Of a stretch of DNA of 64,000 nt, positions 15,887 to 24,109 are shown piece by piece (position 1 is the stretch's first letter; every line of letters begins with the position of its first letter). The stretch is taken from positions 372,001 through 436,000 of the forward strand of contig NZ_JAIKLE010000001.1 of assembly GCF_022267315.1 (NCBI RefSeq), read 5' to 3'. The notes beneath the pieces were generated by a model. It was given only the letters and a program-made list of their open reading frames with translations. It was not told where the DNA came from and did no database searches. The position numbers were made by a program, and so were the translations under genes. This DNA is from Maribellus maritimus. GTDB taxonomy: Bacteria > Bacteroidota > Bacteroidia > Bacteroidales > Prolixibacteraceae.

Positions 15887-17539
15887 TTAGAAAATACTGT
15901 AAGAAAGTCCCGCCGCAAATGTAAGCGTAGTTTTACCTAGTGTTTCCTCGTAGCTACCTAAATCAGGGTCGGTGAAGGAGACAGTCTGGTCTTTATAAAA
16001 TGTATCGGAGAAACCGGCATCAAATACCAGTTTGTCCGTAATTTTCCACATAAAACCCAAACCAATGGTAGAGGAAGGATTACTGTAACTAAAGTCGCTT
16101 TGGTAGCTGTCTGCCACCCCCATATCTCCAACAAGTCCGCCAACACTTACTGCAAATTTTTCACTCAGATTAAACTGAAGTCCCAGGCCAAGTTCATATC
16201 CATTCTTATCAATTTCGCGTTTAACCATCGTTCCGCCTGCCAGATATCTTGTGTTGTATCCCCAATCAACACCTTTGTTAAAATAACCAGTATATGAAAA
16301 TTGAGCTTCCAACCAGTTTACCGGTTTATAGCCAATTCCTATTCCAAGAATAGCCGGAATATCGTTCCTTGTTTCATCTCCATCGGGGAATAATCCAAGA
16401 TCGTCAACTTCCGTATCGTTAGTAAGTTTAAGGATGGTTTTCATCTCATATTTTACCGCAACATCCAGGTTTTCGGTTGGTGAAATATGTATCCCAAGCA
16501 TTGGTGTAAAACCAGCACCTGTTTGTTCTGTTTTAACTTCTTTGTCTCCTAATTGCTCTGCAGTTCCATTCAAAGTAGCTGAAGTTGTCTGCAGTGTTGT
16601 TGCTTGTCCCTGAAATTGAGGACTTGCTTGTACATAGGCACCATTTATTTGATTTAACGTCATTATGTCGACCTGCTCTTGTGGTAACCCCATCAACCCT
16701 AAACCAGCTTCAATTCCGGCCCTCATTTCTGTAGTTATTTGACCTGCTCCTTCTAATTGACTAAGCGTATATTCACCAGCAGCAGCCAAGTAAGGTGATA
16801 GTGTCTGAGGCATATCAGCCAGCATTTGCATTTGGTCTCCTAACCCTCCAACTGTTGAAGCAGTTCCTGAAAGCCAGGCAGGAGCTGCATAATTTTGTCC
16901 GCCAACCTGCAACTGAATATTTTTGATAGTACCTTCATATTTATTTTTCGAGGGCATATATCTAACGCCACCATAAACGGAAAGAATATCGTTTATTTTA
17001 TATGTTGCGCCAAATTGAATCCCCCAAAAAATAGAACTGCCGTTAAACGACAAATCAGCACTATATCCAGTTACATCCAACGCAGGGTCTATTTGAGTTA
17101 AGCCAGCAAGTCCGGGAACAACTTTGGTTATTGGTATTTCAAACGAAGGTAACCCTCTGTCAAAATCGGCAGAACCACCACCTGCATTTGGACCAAATCC
17201 CAGCGAGAATGCCCAGTTTTCTTTTTTGTAAACCGCATACGCATTAGGAAAAACAGGTACAGCTACTTCTCCTACATAGTGCCCATCGTTTAGCAAAGGG
17301 AATTTACTGTCAACCGTTTTATCCTGAAAAATAGTTTGGCTGTAAAAGGCAAAATGCCAACCATCTTCCAACTTTATTAAACCCGCAGGATTAAAATAAA
17401 CCGCATCAATATCGGTTGATGCATTTCTCGACATCATGCGAATGAACTGGGCACTTTGGTTAGTATTTGTTAATATACCACCGGCAAAAGTTACCTGAAT
17501 CAGCATAAAAAATGCTGCGAATAGCGTTAGTTTTTTCAT
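15887..17539 (-). CDS. FadL/OmpP1-type outer-membrane transport protein
   Basis: This 550-residue protein has a signal peptide (1-19) and the family mark NPAG (50-53) near the N-terminus, followed by alternating beta strands of an outer-membrane barrel up to a terminal Phe. FadL-type porins take up hydrophobic compounds such as long-chain fatty acids or hydrocarbons. It is about 100 residues longer than usual: residues about 208-340 form a mostly helical, Gln/Ala-rich insertion (LTQI-type strands stop, then AAAGEYTLSQLEGAGQ and similar) before the barrel resumes at TPMLGI. It has its own promoter (17639-17668) and terminator, so it is monocistronic. Confidence 0.88.
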   Translation of the reverse strand: MKKLTLFAAFFMLIQVTFAGGILTNTNQSAQFIRMMSRNASTDIDAVYFNPAGLIKLEDGWHFAFYSQTIFQDKTVDSKFPLLNDGHYVGEVAVPVFPNAYAVYKKENWAFSLGFGPNAGGGSADFDRGLPSFEIPITKVVPGLAGLTQIDPALDVTGYSADLSFNGSSIFWGIQFGATYKINDILSVYGGVRYMPSKNKYEGTIKNIQLQVGGQNYAAPAWLSGTASTVGGLGDQMQMLADMPQTLSPYLAAAGEYTLSQLEGAGQITTEMRAGIEAGLGLMGLPQEQVDIMTLNQINGAYVQASPQFQGQATTLQTTSATLNGTAEQLGDKEVKTEQTGAGFTPMLGIHISPTENLDVAVKYEMKTILKLTNDTEVDDLGLFPDGDETRNDIPAILGIGIGYKPVNWLEAQFSYTGYFNKGVDWGYNTRYLAGGTMVKREIDKNGYELGLGLQFNLSEKFAVSVGGLVGDMGVADSYQSDFSYSNPSSTIGLGFMWKITDKLVFDAGFSDTFYKDQTVSFTDPDLGSYEETLGKTTLTFAAGLSYSIF

Positions 17540-17638
17540 TCGTTTAAAATTTATTAAGTGTGTTAATTAAATTCAATTTTCTCTTGAAATCGATAAATGA
17601 GATATTCATTCAGTGTGTAGCTGTTTATTTAACGGAAG

Positions 17639-17668
17639 CAAATTTATAATTAAATCTTTACCCGCAAA
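17639..17668 (-). promoter_or_regulatory. Bacteroidota-type promoter of the FadL-type gene
   Basis: On the minus strand TTTG (17665-17668) and TAAATTTG (17639-17646) are separated by 18 bp, matching the -33 TTTG and -7 TAnnTTTG consensus. It predicts a leader of about 90 nt. Confidence 0.7.
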
Positions 17669-17740
17669 ACATTCTTTCTGATTTTCAATTAATTACAGAA
17701 TTTTCGACCAATTCAATCGCTTCGTCGAATACCGTAAAAT

Positions 17741-17768
17741 AAAAAACCCGGAAGAAAACTCCCGGGTT
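17741..17768 (-). terminator. Terminator of lpdA
   Basis: Perfect arms AACCCGG / CCGGGTT around a 10-nt loop, followed on the minus strand by a U-rich run, 20 bp after the lpdA stop. Confidence 0.75.
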
Positions 17769-17788
17769 CAAGTCTTATGTTAATATTG

Positions 17789-19180
17789 TTATAAATGTAT
17801 CACTTCATCATAAGCAGCAGCTGCAGCTTCCATTATCGCTTCACTCATTGTCGGATGCGGATGGATTGACTTAATCAATTCGTGACCAGTAATTTCCAAT
17901 TTTTTGGCTACTACCATTTCTGCAATCATTTCGGTAACATTCCCTCCAATCATGTGTGCCCCTAAAAGTTCACCATACTTAGCATCAAATATTAATTTCA
18001 CAAAGCCATCTTTTTGGCCGGCAGCGCTTGCTTTTCCACTCGCCGAATAAGGAAATTTTCCTACTTTAATTTCGTAACCTGCATCTTTTGCTTTGGCTTC
18101 AGTCATTCCTACCGATGATACCTCAGGGCTTGTATATGTACATCCCGGGATATTACCATAATCAACCGGTTTCGGATTCAGACCGGCAATTTTTTCTACG
18201 CAAACAATTCCTTCTGCCGATGCAACATGCGCTAAAGCGGGTCCTGCCAGAATATCGCCAATGGCATAAACTCCTTCAATATTTGTGCGATAAAAATCAT
18301 CAACTTTTACACGCCCCTTATCGGTTTCCACGCCTAATTCTTCCAAACCAATTCCTTCTGTATTTGGAGTAATTCCCACGGCAGAAAGAACAACATCGGC
18401 TTCAACAACCTCTTCTCCTTTTTTAGTTTTAACAGTAACCTTACATTTCTTACCTGAAGTATCCACTTTTTCAACCGAAGAAGAAGTCAGCACCTTCATT
18501 TTCATTTTTTTGAAAGACCGCTCCAACTGTTTGGCAACTTCCTCGTCTTCGTTCGGAACCAAAGTTGGCATAAACTCAACCAGAGTCACCTGGGTTCCTA
18601 TTGATTGATAAAAATATGCGAACTCACTACCAATGGCTCCGGAGCCAACCACAACCATGCTTTCAGGTTGTTTATCTAAAACCAGCGCTTTGCGGTAACC
18701 AATAATCTTCTCTCCGTCCTGCGTTAAATTTGGTAATTCACGCGAGCGGGCTCCAGTGGCTATAATAATATGTTTTGCTGTGTATGAATTTTTCTTACCC
18801 GAATCATCGGTAACTTCAACAGTATTTTTTGCAGTTAACTTACCAAAGCCCAGCAACTGTTCAATTTTATTCTTCTTTAAAAGGAACTGAACTCCTTTGC
18901 TCATTCCATCAGCAACTCCACGGCTGCGTTTTACCATCGCAGCGAGGTCGGGTTTTACATCACCTTTTATTGAAACTCCGTAATCTGAAGCATGCTTGGC
19001 ATATTCAAAGGCTTGCGCACTTTTAAGTAATGATTTGGTTGGAATACATCCCCAGTTTAAACAAATACCACCAATATTTTCTTTTTCAACAACGGCAACT
19101 TTTAATCCAAGCTGCGATGCTCGAATGGCAGCAACATATCCACCAGGACCACTTCCAACAACAATTACATCGTAATTCAT
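17789..19180 (-). CDS. lpdA: Dihydrolipoyl dehydrogenase (E3)
   Basis: This 463-residue flavoprotein re-oxidises dihydrolipoamide on E2 or H-protein subunits with NAD+. The FAD site GSGPGGYVAA starts at residue 9. The redox disulfide is Cys40/Cys45 in GGICLNWGCIPTKS. A second nucleotide-binding motif VVVGSGAIGSEFAYF binds NAD, and the C-terminal HPHPTMSEAIMEA holds the active-site His of the partner subunit. It stands alone without E1/E2 genes, so it may serve several complexes, including the glycine cleavage system whose P-protein is encoded at 57307. TAAATTTG at 19246-19253 on the minus strand is a plausible -7 element, and a 22-bp palindrome covers the expected -33 position. Confidence 0.95.
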   Translation of the reverse strand: MNYDVIVVGSGPGGYVAAIRASQLGLKVAVVEKENIGGICLNWGCIPTKSLLKSAQAFEYAKHASDYGVSIKGDVKPDLAAMVKRSRGVADGMSKGVQFLLKKNKIEQLLGFGKLTAKNTVEVTDDSGKKNSYTAKHIIIATGARSRELPNLTQDGEKIIGYRKALVLDKQPESMVVVGSGAIGSEFAYFYQSIGTQVTLVEFMPTLVPNEDEEVAKQLERSFKKMKMKVLTSSSVEKVDTSGKKCKVTVKTKKGEEVVEADVVLSAVGITPNTEGIGLEELGVETDKGRVKVDDFYRTNIEGVYAIGDILAGPALAHVASAEGIVCVEKIAGLNPKPVDYGNIPGCTYTSPEVSSVGMTEAKAKDAGYEIKVGKFPYSASGKASAAGQKDGFVKLIFDAKYGELLGAHMIGGNVTEMIAEMVVAKKLEITGHELIKSIHPHPTMSEAIMEAAAAAYDEVIHL

Positions 19181-19270
19181 TATGTCTGTTTTTTTTGATT
19201 ATTGACTTTAAGTTATTATAACATTTCTAATTTTGAAAGGTTCTACAAATTTAACGCATTTGAAGCTTTT

Positions 19271-19292
19271 AACCATACTGTAGTGTATGGTT
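19271..19292. promoter_or_regulatory. 22-bp palindrome, possible operator
   Basis: AACCATAC (19271-19278) and GTATGGTT (19285-19292) are perfect inverted arms around TGTAGT. The site overlaps the expected -33 position of the lpdA promoter and also lies upstream of the divergent ECF sigma gene. No U-run follows, so a protein-binding operator is more likely than a terminator. Confidence 0.45.
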
Positions 19293-19367
19293 CTATTCAG
19301 AATTAGTCTGCTTACCGAAAACAATTTCAACATATTAGAAAAATAATACGAAATTTCCTAAAATATA

Positions 19368-19391
19368 TTTTTGAGTTGATCGTCTCAAAAA
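19368..19391 (+). promoter_or_regulatory. Inverted repeat in the ECF sigma leader
   Basis: TTTTTGAG (19368-19375) and CTCAAAAA (19384-19391) are perfect arms around an 8-nt loop, ending 18 bases before the ATG at 19410. It may fold in the mRNA near the ribosome-binding site or act as a DNA operator. Confidence 0.45.
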
Positions 19392-19409
19392 GCAGAAGAC
19401 AATTAAACA

Positions 19410-19961
19410 ATGGTGAAAACAGAACATGTTGAACAAACTTTCCGCAAACAAAATAAAAGTTTGCTGAATTATATCCGTCAACATTTGCCCCTGGAACAAG
19501 CGGAAGATGTTTTGCAGGATGTTTTCATCCAATTTTTTAGTAGCTACGAACACATTCGGTCTGTTGAAAATATTTCCTCGTGGTTGTACAAAACAGCCAT
19601 CAACCGTGTTATCGATTTAAAACGAAAAAAAAAGCCGGATTTGTTCAGCGATAAAGAAATAAAAAACTCTGCAAGCGATGATGAGGTTTTACATCTCGAA
19701 GATATTCTGCCAACACTAAACGACGGTCCGGAAGAAGACTTATTTCGTAAAATAATCTGGGAAGAAATTGAAGAAGCCCTTGATGAATTGCCAGAGGAAC
19801 AGCGGGAAGTCTTCGTTCTCCATGAATTCGAAAACCGTTCGTTCCGGGAAATAAGCCGGATTTCAGGAGAGAAAGTAAATACACTCATTTCGCGAAAAAG
19901 ATACGCAGTAGTCTATTTACGCGAAAAATTAAAAGGATTATATCAACAATTAAAACAATAA
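19410..19961 (+). CDS. ECF-type RNA polymerase sigma factor
   Basis: This 183-residue sigma factor has region 2 at about 10-80 (LEQAEDVLQDVFIQFFSSY, SSWLYKTAINRVIDLKR) and region 4 at about 120-175 (LPEEQREVFVLHEFENRSF, then a helix-turn-helix ending in SRKRYAVVYLRE). It should control a small regulon. A perfect 8-bp inverted repeat (19368-19391) lies just before the ribosome-binding region. Four bases after its stop begins a small two-helix membrane protein, the only co-transcribed candidate for a signal sensor or anti-sigma factor. Confidence 0.9.
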   Translation: MVKTEHVEQTFRKQNKSLLNYIRQHLPLEQAEDVLQDVFIQFFSSYEHIRSVENISSWLYKTAINRVIDLKRKKKPDLFSDKEIKNSASDDEVLHLEDILPTLNDGPEEDLFRKIIWEEIEEALDELPEEQREVFVLHEFENRSFREISRISGEKVNTLISRKRYAVVYLREKLKGLYQQLKQ

Positions 19962-19965
19962 AGTC

Positions 19966-20307
19966 ATGAAAAAAGTAAGGTATATTACAGGCGCAATATT
20001 TTTTGGAACCGCATTTTTTGTACTGGCCATATTTGTCACAATGTGGCTTTGGAACTGGTTAATGCCTGCCCTGTTCAGCCTGGGAGCGATTACCTTTTGG
20101 CAGGCCGCCGGCATACTTATTTTATCAAAAATTCTGTTTTCAGGTGGTTGCCATGGACGTAGCTGGCATTCAGACCGTAAGAAAAAATACTGGCACAGCC
20201 GTTTGAATGAAAAATGGAAAAAAATTCCGGATGAAAAAAAAGAAAAAATTATTCAAAGAATGAAAGAAAAAGGTTTTCACAATGATGAAGAAACAGAAAA
20301 ACAGTAA
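19966..20307 (+). CDS. Small two-helix membrane protein paired with ECF sigma factor
   Basis: This 113-residue protein has two hydrophobic helices (about 7-30 and 35-57). A cytoplasm- or periplasm-facing tail follows with a Cys/His/Trp cluster, GGCHGRSWH at about 60-68 and a second YWH nearby. A charged helix then carries KIPDEKKEKIIQRMKEKG. It does not resemble the usual zinc-binding anti-sigma families. Position directly after the sigma gene suggests a partner role, and the Cys/His cluster could bind metal. Both are inference. It ends at a perfect 12-bp hairpin shared with the converging meaB gene. Confidence 0.65.
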   Translation: MKKVRYITGAIFFGTAFFVLAIFVTMWLWNWLMPALFSLGAITFWQAAGILILSKILFSGGCHGRSWHSDRKKKYWHSRLNEKWKKIPDEKKEKIIQRMKEKGFHNDEETEKQ

Positions 20308-20311
20308 AGAA

Positions 20312-20338
20312 AAAAAGAGAGTTTTCAACTCTCTTTTT
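20312..20338. terminator. Bidirectional terminator between converging genes
   Basis: AAAAAGAGAGTT (20312-20323) and its exact complement (20327-20338) flank a 3-nt loop. A and T runs on both sides allow termination in both directions. The right arm is also the last codons of meaB. Confidence 0.85.
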
Positions 20339-21446
20339 GATTCTCGTTATGTATTTTTAATAGTTCGCCTGCGGCAACAAAAGAACTCATTTGGCTATTT
20401 AAAACACTGGACTCCATTTCTTCAATTTTTCCCTTGATGAAAGGATTCTGATAAAAATCTCTTTTCAATTGTTCCTGAATGGTTTCATGCATCCAGAAAA
20501 TTGCCTGCTGATTTCGTTTACGGGAGAAATATCCATTTTCTGCCGTTTGTTTTTTATGTTCTTCAATTTTATCCCAAACATCCGTTATTCCTTTTTTCGT
20601 TGCGGCTGAACAAGTTAAAACCTGTGGTCGCCATTCCGATTCTTTGGCAGGGAACAAATGAAGAGCATTCTCATACTGTCGTTTTGCCATCTTAGCTTTA
20701 TCCACATTATGACCATCAGCTTTATTAATAGCAATTAAATCAGCCATTTCCATAATTCCGCGTTTTATGCCTTGTAATTCATCACCTGCACCGGCAAGCA
20801 TAAGTAAAAGAAAAAAATCGGTCATCGAATGCACAGCAGTTTCGCTTTGCCCTACTCCTACTGTTTCTATAAAAATATGGGAAAACCCAGCAGCTTCACA
20901 AAGCACAATAGTTTCTCGGGTTTTTCGGGCAACACCTCCCAGCGAACCTGCTGAGGGGCTAGGACGGATGTATGCATTTTTATCGCCAGACAAATCTTCC
21001 ATCCGGGTTTTATCTCCAAGAATACTTCCCTTCGAACGTTCGCTGCTCGGATCAATTGCCAGCACGGCAAGCTTATTTCCCTGTCCCGTTAAATATTTTC
21101 CAAGAGCTTCAATAAACGTACTTTTCCCAACCCCGGGAACTCCGGTTATTCCAATTCGTAATGAATTCCCACTGTGCGGCAAACATTTTTCAATAATCTG
21201 TTGAGCTATTTTCTGGTGTTCGGGCTTTGCGCTTTCAACCAAAGTAACCGCCCGGCTCAAGAGTGTGATGTCTCCTTTTAAAATACCGTTAACATATTCA
21301 TCAACCGACAGTAGTTTCCGTTTTTTTGTAAGAAAACGTTGCACCGATTCATTGTTTACAATTTCGGGTTGCGGAATTCCTTTATTTACTTTAAGCCCCT
21401 TATATTCAGAACTATTCTCAACATGTTCCAGTGAATTATCTTCCAT
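20325..21446 (-). CDS. meaB: Methylmalonyl-CoA mutase-associated GTPase MeaB
   Basis: This 373-residue P-loop GTPase of the MeaB/ArgK family has Walker A GVPGVGKST at about 102-110. Further family marks are LAIDPSSERSKGSILGDK, the FIETVGVGQSE switch region, and NKADGHN as the guanine-specificity motif. MeaB loads and protects the adenosylcobalamin cofactor of methylmalonyl-CoA mutase, which links succinyl-CoA and propionate metabolism. The mutase genes are not in this window, but a methylmalonyl/propionyl-CoA carboxylase pair lies at 53848-55736. An N-terminal extension of about 45 residues precedes the usual core. Its stop codon lies inside the shared terminator hairpin. Confidence 0.93.
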   Translation of the reverse strand: MEDNSLEHVENSSEYKGLKVNKGIPQPEIVNNESVQRFLTKKRKLLSVDEYVNGILKGDITLLSRAVTLVESAKPEHQKIAQQIIEKCLPHSGNSLRIGITGVPGVGKSTFIEALGKYLTGQGNKLAVLAIDPSSERSKGSILGDKTRMEDLSGDKNAYIRPSPSAGSLGGVARKTRETIVLCEAAGFSHIFIETVGVGQSETAVHSMTDFFLLLMLAGAGDELQGIKRGIMEMADLIAINKADGHNVDKAKMAKRQYENALHLFPAKESEWRPQVLTCSAATKKGITDVWDKIEEHKKQTAENGYFSRKRNQQAIFWMHETIQEQLKRDFYQNPFIKGKIEEMESSVLNSQMSSFVAAGELLKIHNENQKES

Positions 21447-21506
21447 TCTTTTTCTCCAATTTTATGCAAAAATACGACTATTCAATTAAAGTGACCAATA
21501 AAAAAA

Positions 21507-21530
21507 TGCCGCAGGCAATAACCTGCGACA
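21507..21530 (-). terminator. Terminator of the DUF1573 gene
   Basis: Arms TGCCGCAGG and CCTGCGACA (one wobble) with a 6-nt loop. The A6 run to the left is a U run for minus-strand RNA, 30 bp after the stop at 21563. Confidence 0.75.
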
Positions 21531-21562
21531 CTCTTTGTCATGACTAATAAATAAACGTTTTT

Positions 21563-22660
21563 TTAACTTTCAGTAGTTGTAACAACATTGCTCGAAATGC
21601 GCAGTGTTGTTGTTGGATTTTTCGGGTCGTTTGTGATAACCGTTATGGATTTACTCTGACGACCACGTTTCCCGCGTGAATCAAAAGTAACTTTAATGGG
21701 TGCGGTTTCGCCAGCTGCAATAACCTTTTTAGCCGGAGCAACGGCTGTACATCCGCAAGAAGAACGTACATTACGAATTATCAAATCTGATTTTCCCTCA
21801 TTTTTTAAAGTAAACGTATGTTCTTTTTTCTCCCCTTGGGTCATTTCACCAAAGTCAAAAGCTTTTTCCGGATAATTTGCTACTGGCGCGTTTGCCAGTT
21901 GTTCAGATGTAAGGTTCGAAAAATCTTCTTCGATAGTTGCACTAATCCCGATTGAACTTTTATAATCGTTACTTCCATCAAGCGAAAGATAAATACGATG
22001 CGATGCAAAACCAAAAGTATTTACTTTTTCAGCATCGTAAGTAACTAAAAGCTTCCCTGTTTCATGTGCAGGGATGGTTTCTGGCTCAACTTTAGCTGTC
22101 AAATGTCCGGGAACGCTCCGGAATCCAACCTTAACCGGACTATCAGTATCATTGACCAACTCCAGTTCTTTTGTTTCTATATCTTTTTCTTTCATTCTGG
22201 AAAAAGAAATATGGTTGGTTTTCACCCTTAAAGCACCTACTTTCCTGGGATACAGTTCTGCCAACGTCTTTTCCCTTTGCTGAGCACTCCCCGTTATCCT
22301 TAATACTACAGTAGAATTTTCAGCATTTGACTGAACTGTAACTGATTTATTAAACGAGCCCGGGCGATTTTTAGGATCATAACTCACGATAATTTCCCCT
22401 TCACCTCCTGGTGCAACCGGCTCTTTTGTCCACCTGGGAGTAGTACAACCACAAGACGCTCTTACATTGTTTAAAACAAGTGGAGTTTCTCCCCGATTGG
22501 TAAATTTAAAAGAAGTTTTTTGAACACCTTCAGCTTCTTTAAAGTTTCCAAAATCGTGTTCAAGTTCATCAAAAACAATTTTAGCTTTTCCCTGGGCAAA
22601 TGCATTAGTTACAGCAATTACCAAAGCAAAAACGGTAATCATTTGTAAAATTCGTTTCAT
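21563..22660 (-). CDS. Exported DUF1573 repeat protein
   Basis: This 365-residue protein has a signal peptide (about 1-23). Two DUF1573 (ASPM-SPD2-Hydin-like) beta-sandwich domains are marked by the conserved SCGCTTPRW near residue 68 and SCGCTAVAP near residue 303. Between them is a third related immunoglobulin-like segment (about 145-245). The motif EHDFGNFKEAEGV opens the first domain and KAFDFGEMTQGEKKEHTF the last. Proteins of this family are abundant in Bacteroidota envelopes and have no assigned activity. They probably serve as adhesive or scaffold domains. It is monocistronic with its own terminator. Confidence 0.85.
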   Translation of the reverse strand: MKRILQMITVFALVIAVTNAFAQGKAKIVFDELEHDFGNFKEAEGVQKTSFKFTNRGETPLVLNNVRASCGCTTPRWTKEPVAPGGEGEIIVSYDPKNRPGSFNKSVTVQSNAENSTVVLRITGSAQQREKTLAELYPRKVGALRVKTNHISFSRMKEKDIETKELELVNDTDSPVKVGFRSVPGHLTAKVEPETIPAHETGKLLVTYDAEKVNTFGFASHRIYLSLDGSNDYKSSIGISATIEEDFSNLTSEQLANAPVANYPEKAFDFGEMTQGEKKEHTFTLKNEGKSDLIIRNVRSSCGCTAVAPAKKVIAAGETAPIKVTFDSRGKRGRQSKSITVITNDPKNPTTTLRISSNVVTTTES

Positions 22661-22840
22661 AATATGCTTTTTAAAATGTGTTGGTTTTATATTTTATACC
22701 TTTACCATCCAGTTTAATAAACAAATGTATAAAGCATTATTGTAAACTGTGTTAACCAAGGCCAATATTTTGTTAATGAACTGTTAACAAACAGTTTCAA
22801 ACAAAAATTTGTTTAGTTTAGAGGCAAATCAACTTACTCG

Positions 22841-24109
22841 ATGAAAGGCAAAACCTTAAAATATATCATTTTTCTGGCCTTAGTTTCTATCACTGGTGTC
22901 CTGTCTATCCAATTTTTTCTTTTAAGAAATTCATACAAATACAGTGAAAAACAATTTACCGAGAGTACCGCCGTAGCCTTAAAAGAGGTGGCCTGGCAAT
23001 TGTTACAGGAAACAGGGAACACAGCAAATTTCGATAGTATTACCCCGGTTGAGATTGTTGCTGACAACATGTACAGAGTATATATTCAGGTTTTCGACAG
23101 GGAACTATTAAAACAACAACTTATTGAAGAACTGAAAAAACATGAAATATATACCAATTTTGAATTTGCCGTTTTTAATCCCGAAACGGAACAAATGGGC
23201 GAAGGAACACTCATCACCTCAGATCTGGATGAAAAACAAACTTATTTTACCTTTCCGCTGAGTGAACGATGCACCGATTACTTTAGTGTTCATTTCCCTA
23301 ATCGCACATCATATTTTAATTCTCGGTTATCTGTTTGGTACTTTTTTACAGCATTACTGATGCTGGTTGTTTTCTTTTTCGGATATACGCTGTGGGTAAT
23401 TATCAAACAACGCCAACTTTCCGAAATTCAAAAAAACTTTATTAATAATCTCACACACGAACTAAAAACGCCGATTTCATCGATTGGCTTGTCGGCAAAA
23501 GTCATCAACAATAAAAAAATTCTGGAAACACCTCAGCGTTTGTTCGAATACACCAAAATAATCCAGGAACAAAACAACCGTTTATCCAAAAATGTAGAGA
23601 ATGTGCTCAATCTGGCTTCGATTGAAAAAAACCGGATTCACCTGGACAAAGAAGATATTCATCTTTCGTCGTTTTTAAGCGAAACCATCGAACACTTTAA
23701 ACAGTCTGATTTTGGTCAAAAAGCAAACATCAATACAAAACTAAATGGCTTTAATGCAGTTATTTATGCAGACAAATTTCATTTCTCCAATTTAGTTATT
23801 AATATACTTGAAAATGCTGTAAAATATTGCGAACAGAAACCGGAAATCGACATTGAACTGAAAAAAATTAAAGGTAAGTATGAACTCGAAATAATTGATA
23901 ACGGCATTGGGATTCCAAAAGAACATCGGAAAAAAATATTTAAAAAATTCTACAGAGTACCAACCGGAAATGTTCATAATGTAAAAGGATTTGGCTTGGG
24001 GCTTGATTATGTTTATAAAATCGTTAATGCACAGGGTTGGAAAATAAGAGTGGAGGAAAATCCAAAAGGAGGAAGTATATTTACACTCACAATACAAAAT
24101 ACAAAATGA
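22841..24109 (+). CDS. Sensor histidine kinase
   Basis: This 422-residue two-component sensor has a first membrane helix at about 8-28, a periplasmic sensing domain at about 30-163 without a recognised fold, and a second helix at about 165-188. The HisKA domain carries His206 in NNLTHELKTP, and the HATPase domain shows NILENAVKY, DNGIGIP and GFGLGLDYV. It should phosphorylate the response regulator encoded next. Its stop codon overlaps that gene's ATG by four bases (ATGA). No HAMP domain is evident between the second helix and HisKA. Confidence 0.93.
   Translation: MKGKTLKYIIFLALVSITGVLSIQFFLLRNSYKYSEKQFTESTAVALKEVAWQLLQETGNTANFDSITPVEIVADNMYRVYIQVFDRELLKQQLIEELKKHEIYTNFEFAVFNPETEQMGEGTLITSDLDEKQTYFTFPLSERCTDYFSVHFPNRTSYFNSRLSVWYFFTALLMLVVFFFGYTLWVIIKQRQLSEIQKNFINNLTHELKTPISSIGLSAKVINNKKILETPQRLFEYTKIIQEQNNRLSKNVENVLNLASIEKNRIHLDKEDIHLSSFLSETIEHFKQSDFGQKANINTKLNGFNAVIYADKFHFSNLVINILENAVKYCEQKPEIDIELKKIKGKYELEIIDNGIGIPKEHRKKIFKKFYRVPTGNVHNVKGFGLGLDYVYKIVNAQGWKIRVEENPKGGSIFTLTIQNTK

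Noticed and set aside
22779-22796. Inverted repeat AACTGTT / AACAGTT upstream of the histidine kinase
   Set aside because: Only 7-bp arms in an AT-rich region full of TTAAC/GTTAA words; not distinct enough to call an operator.
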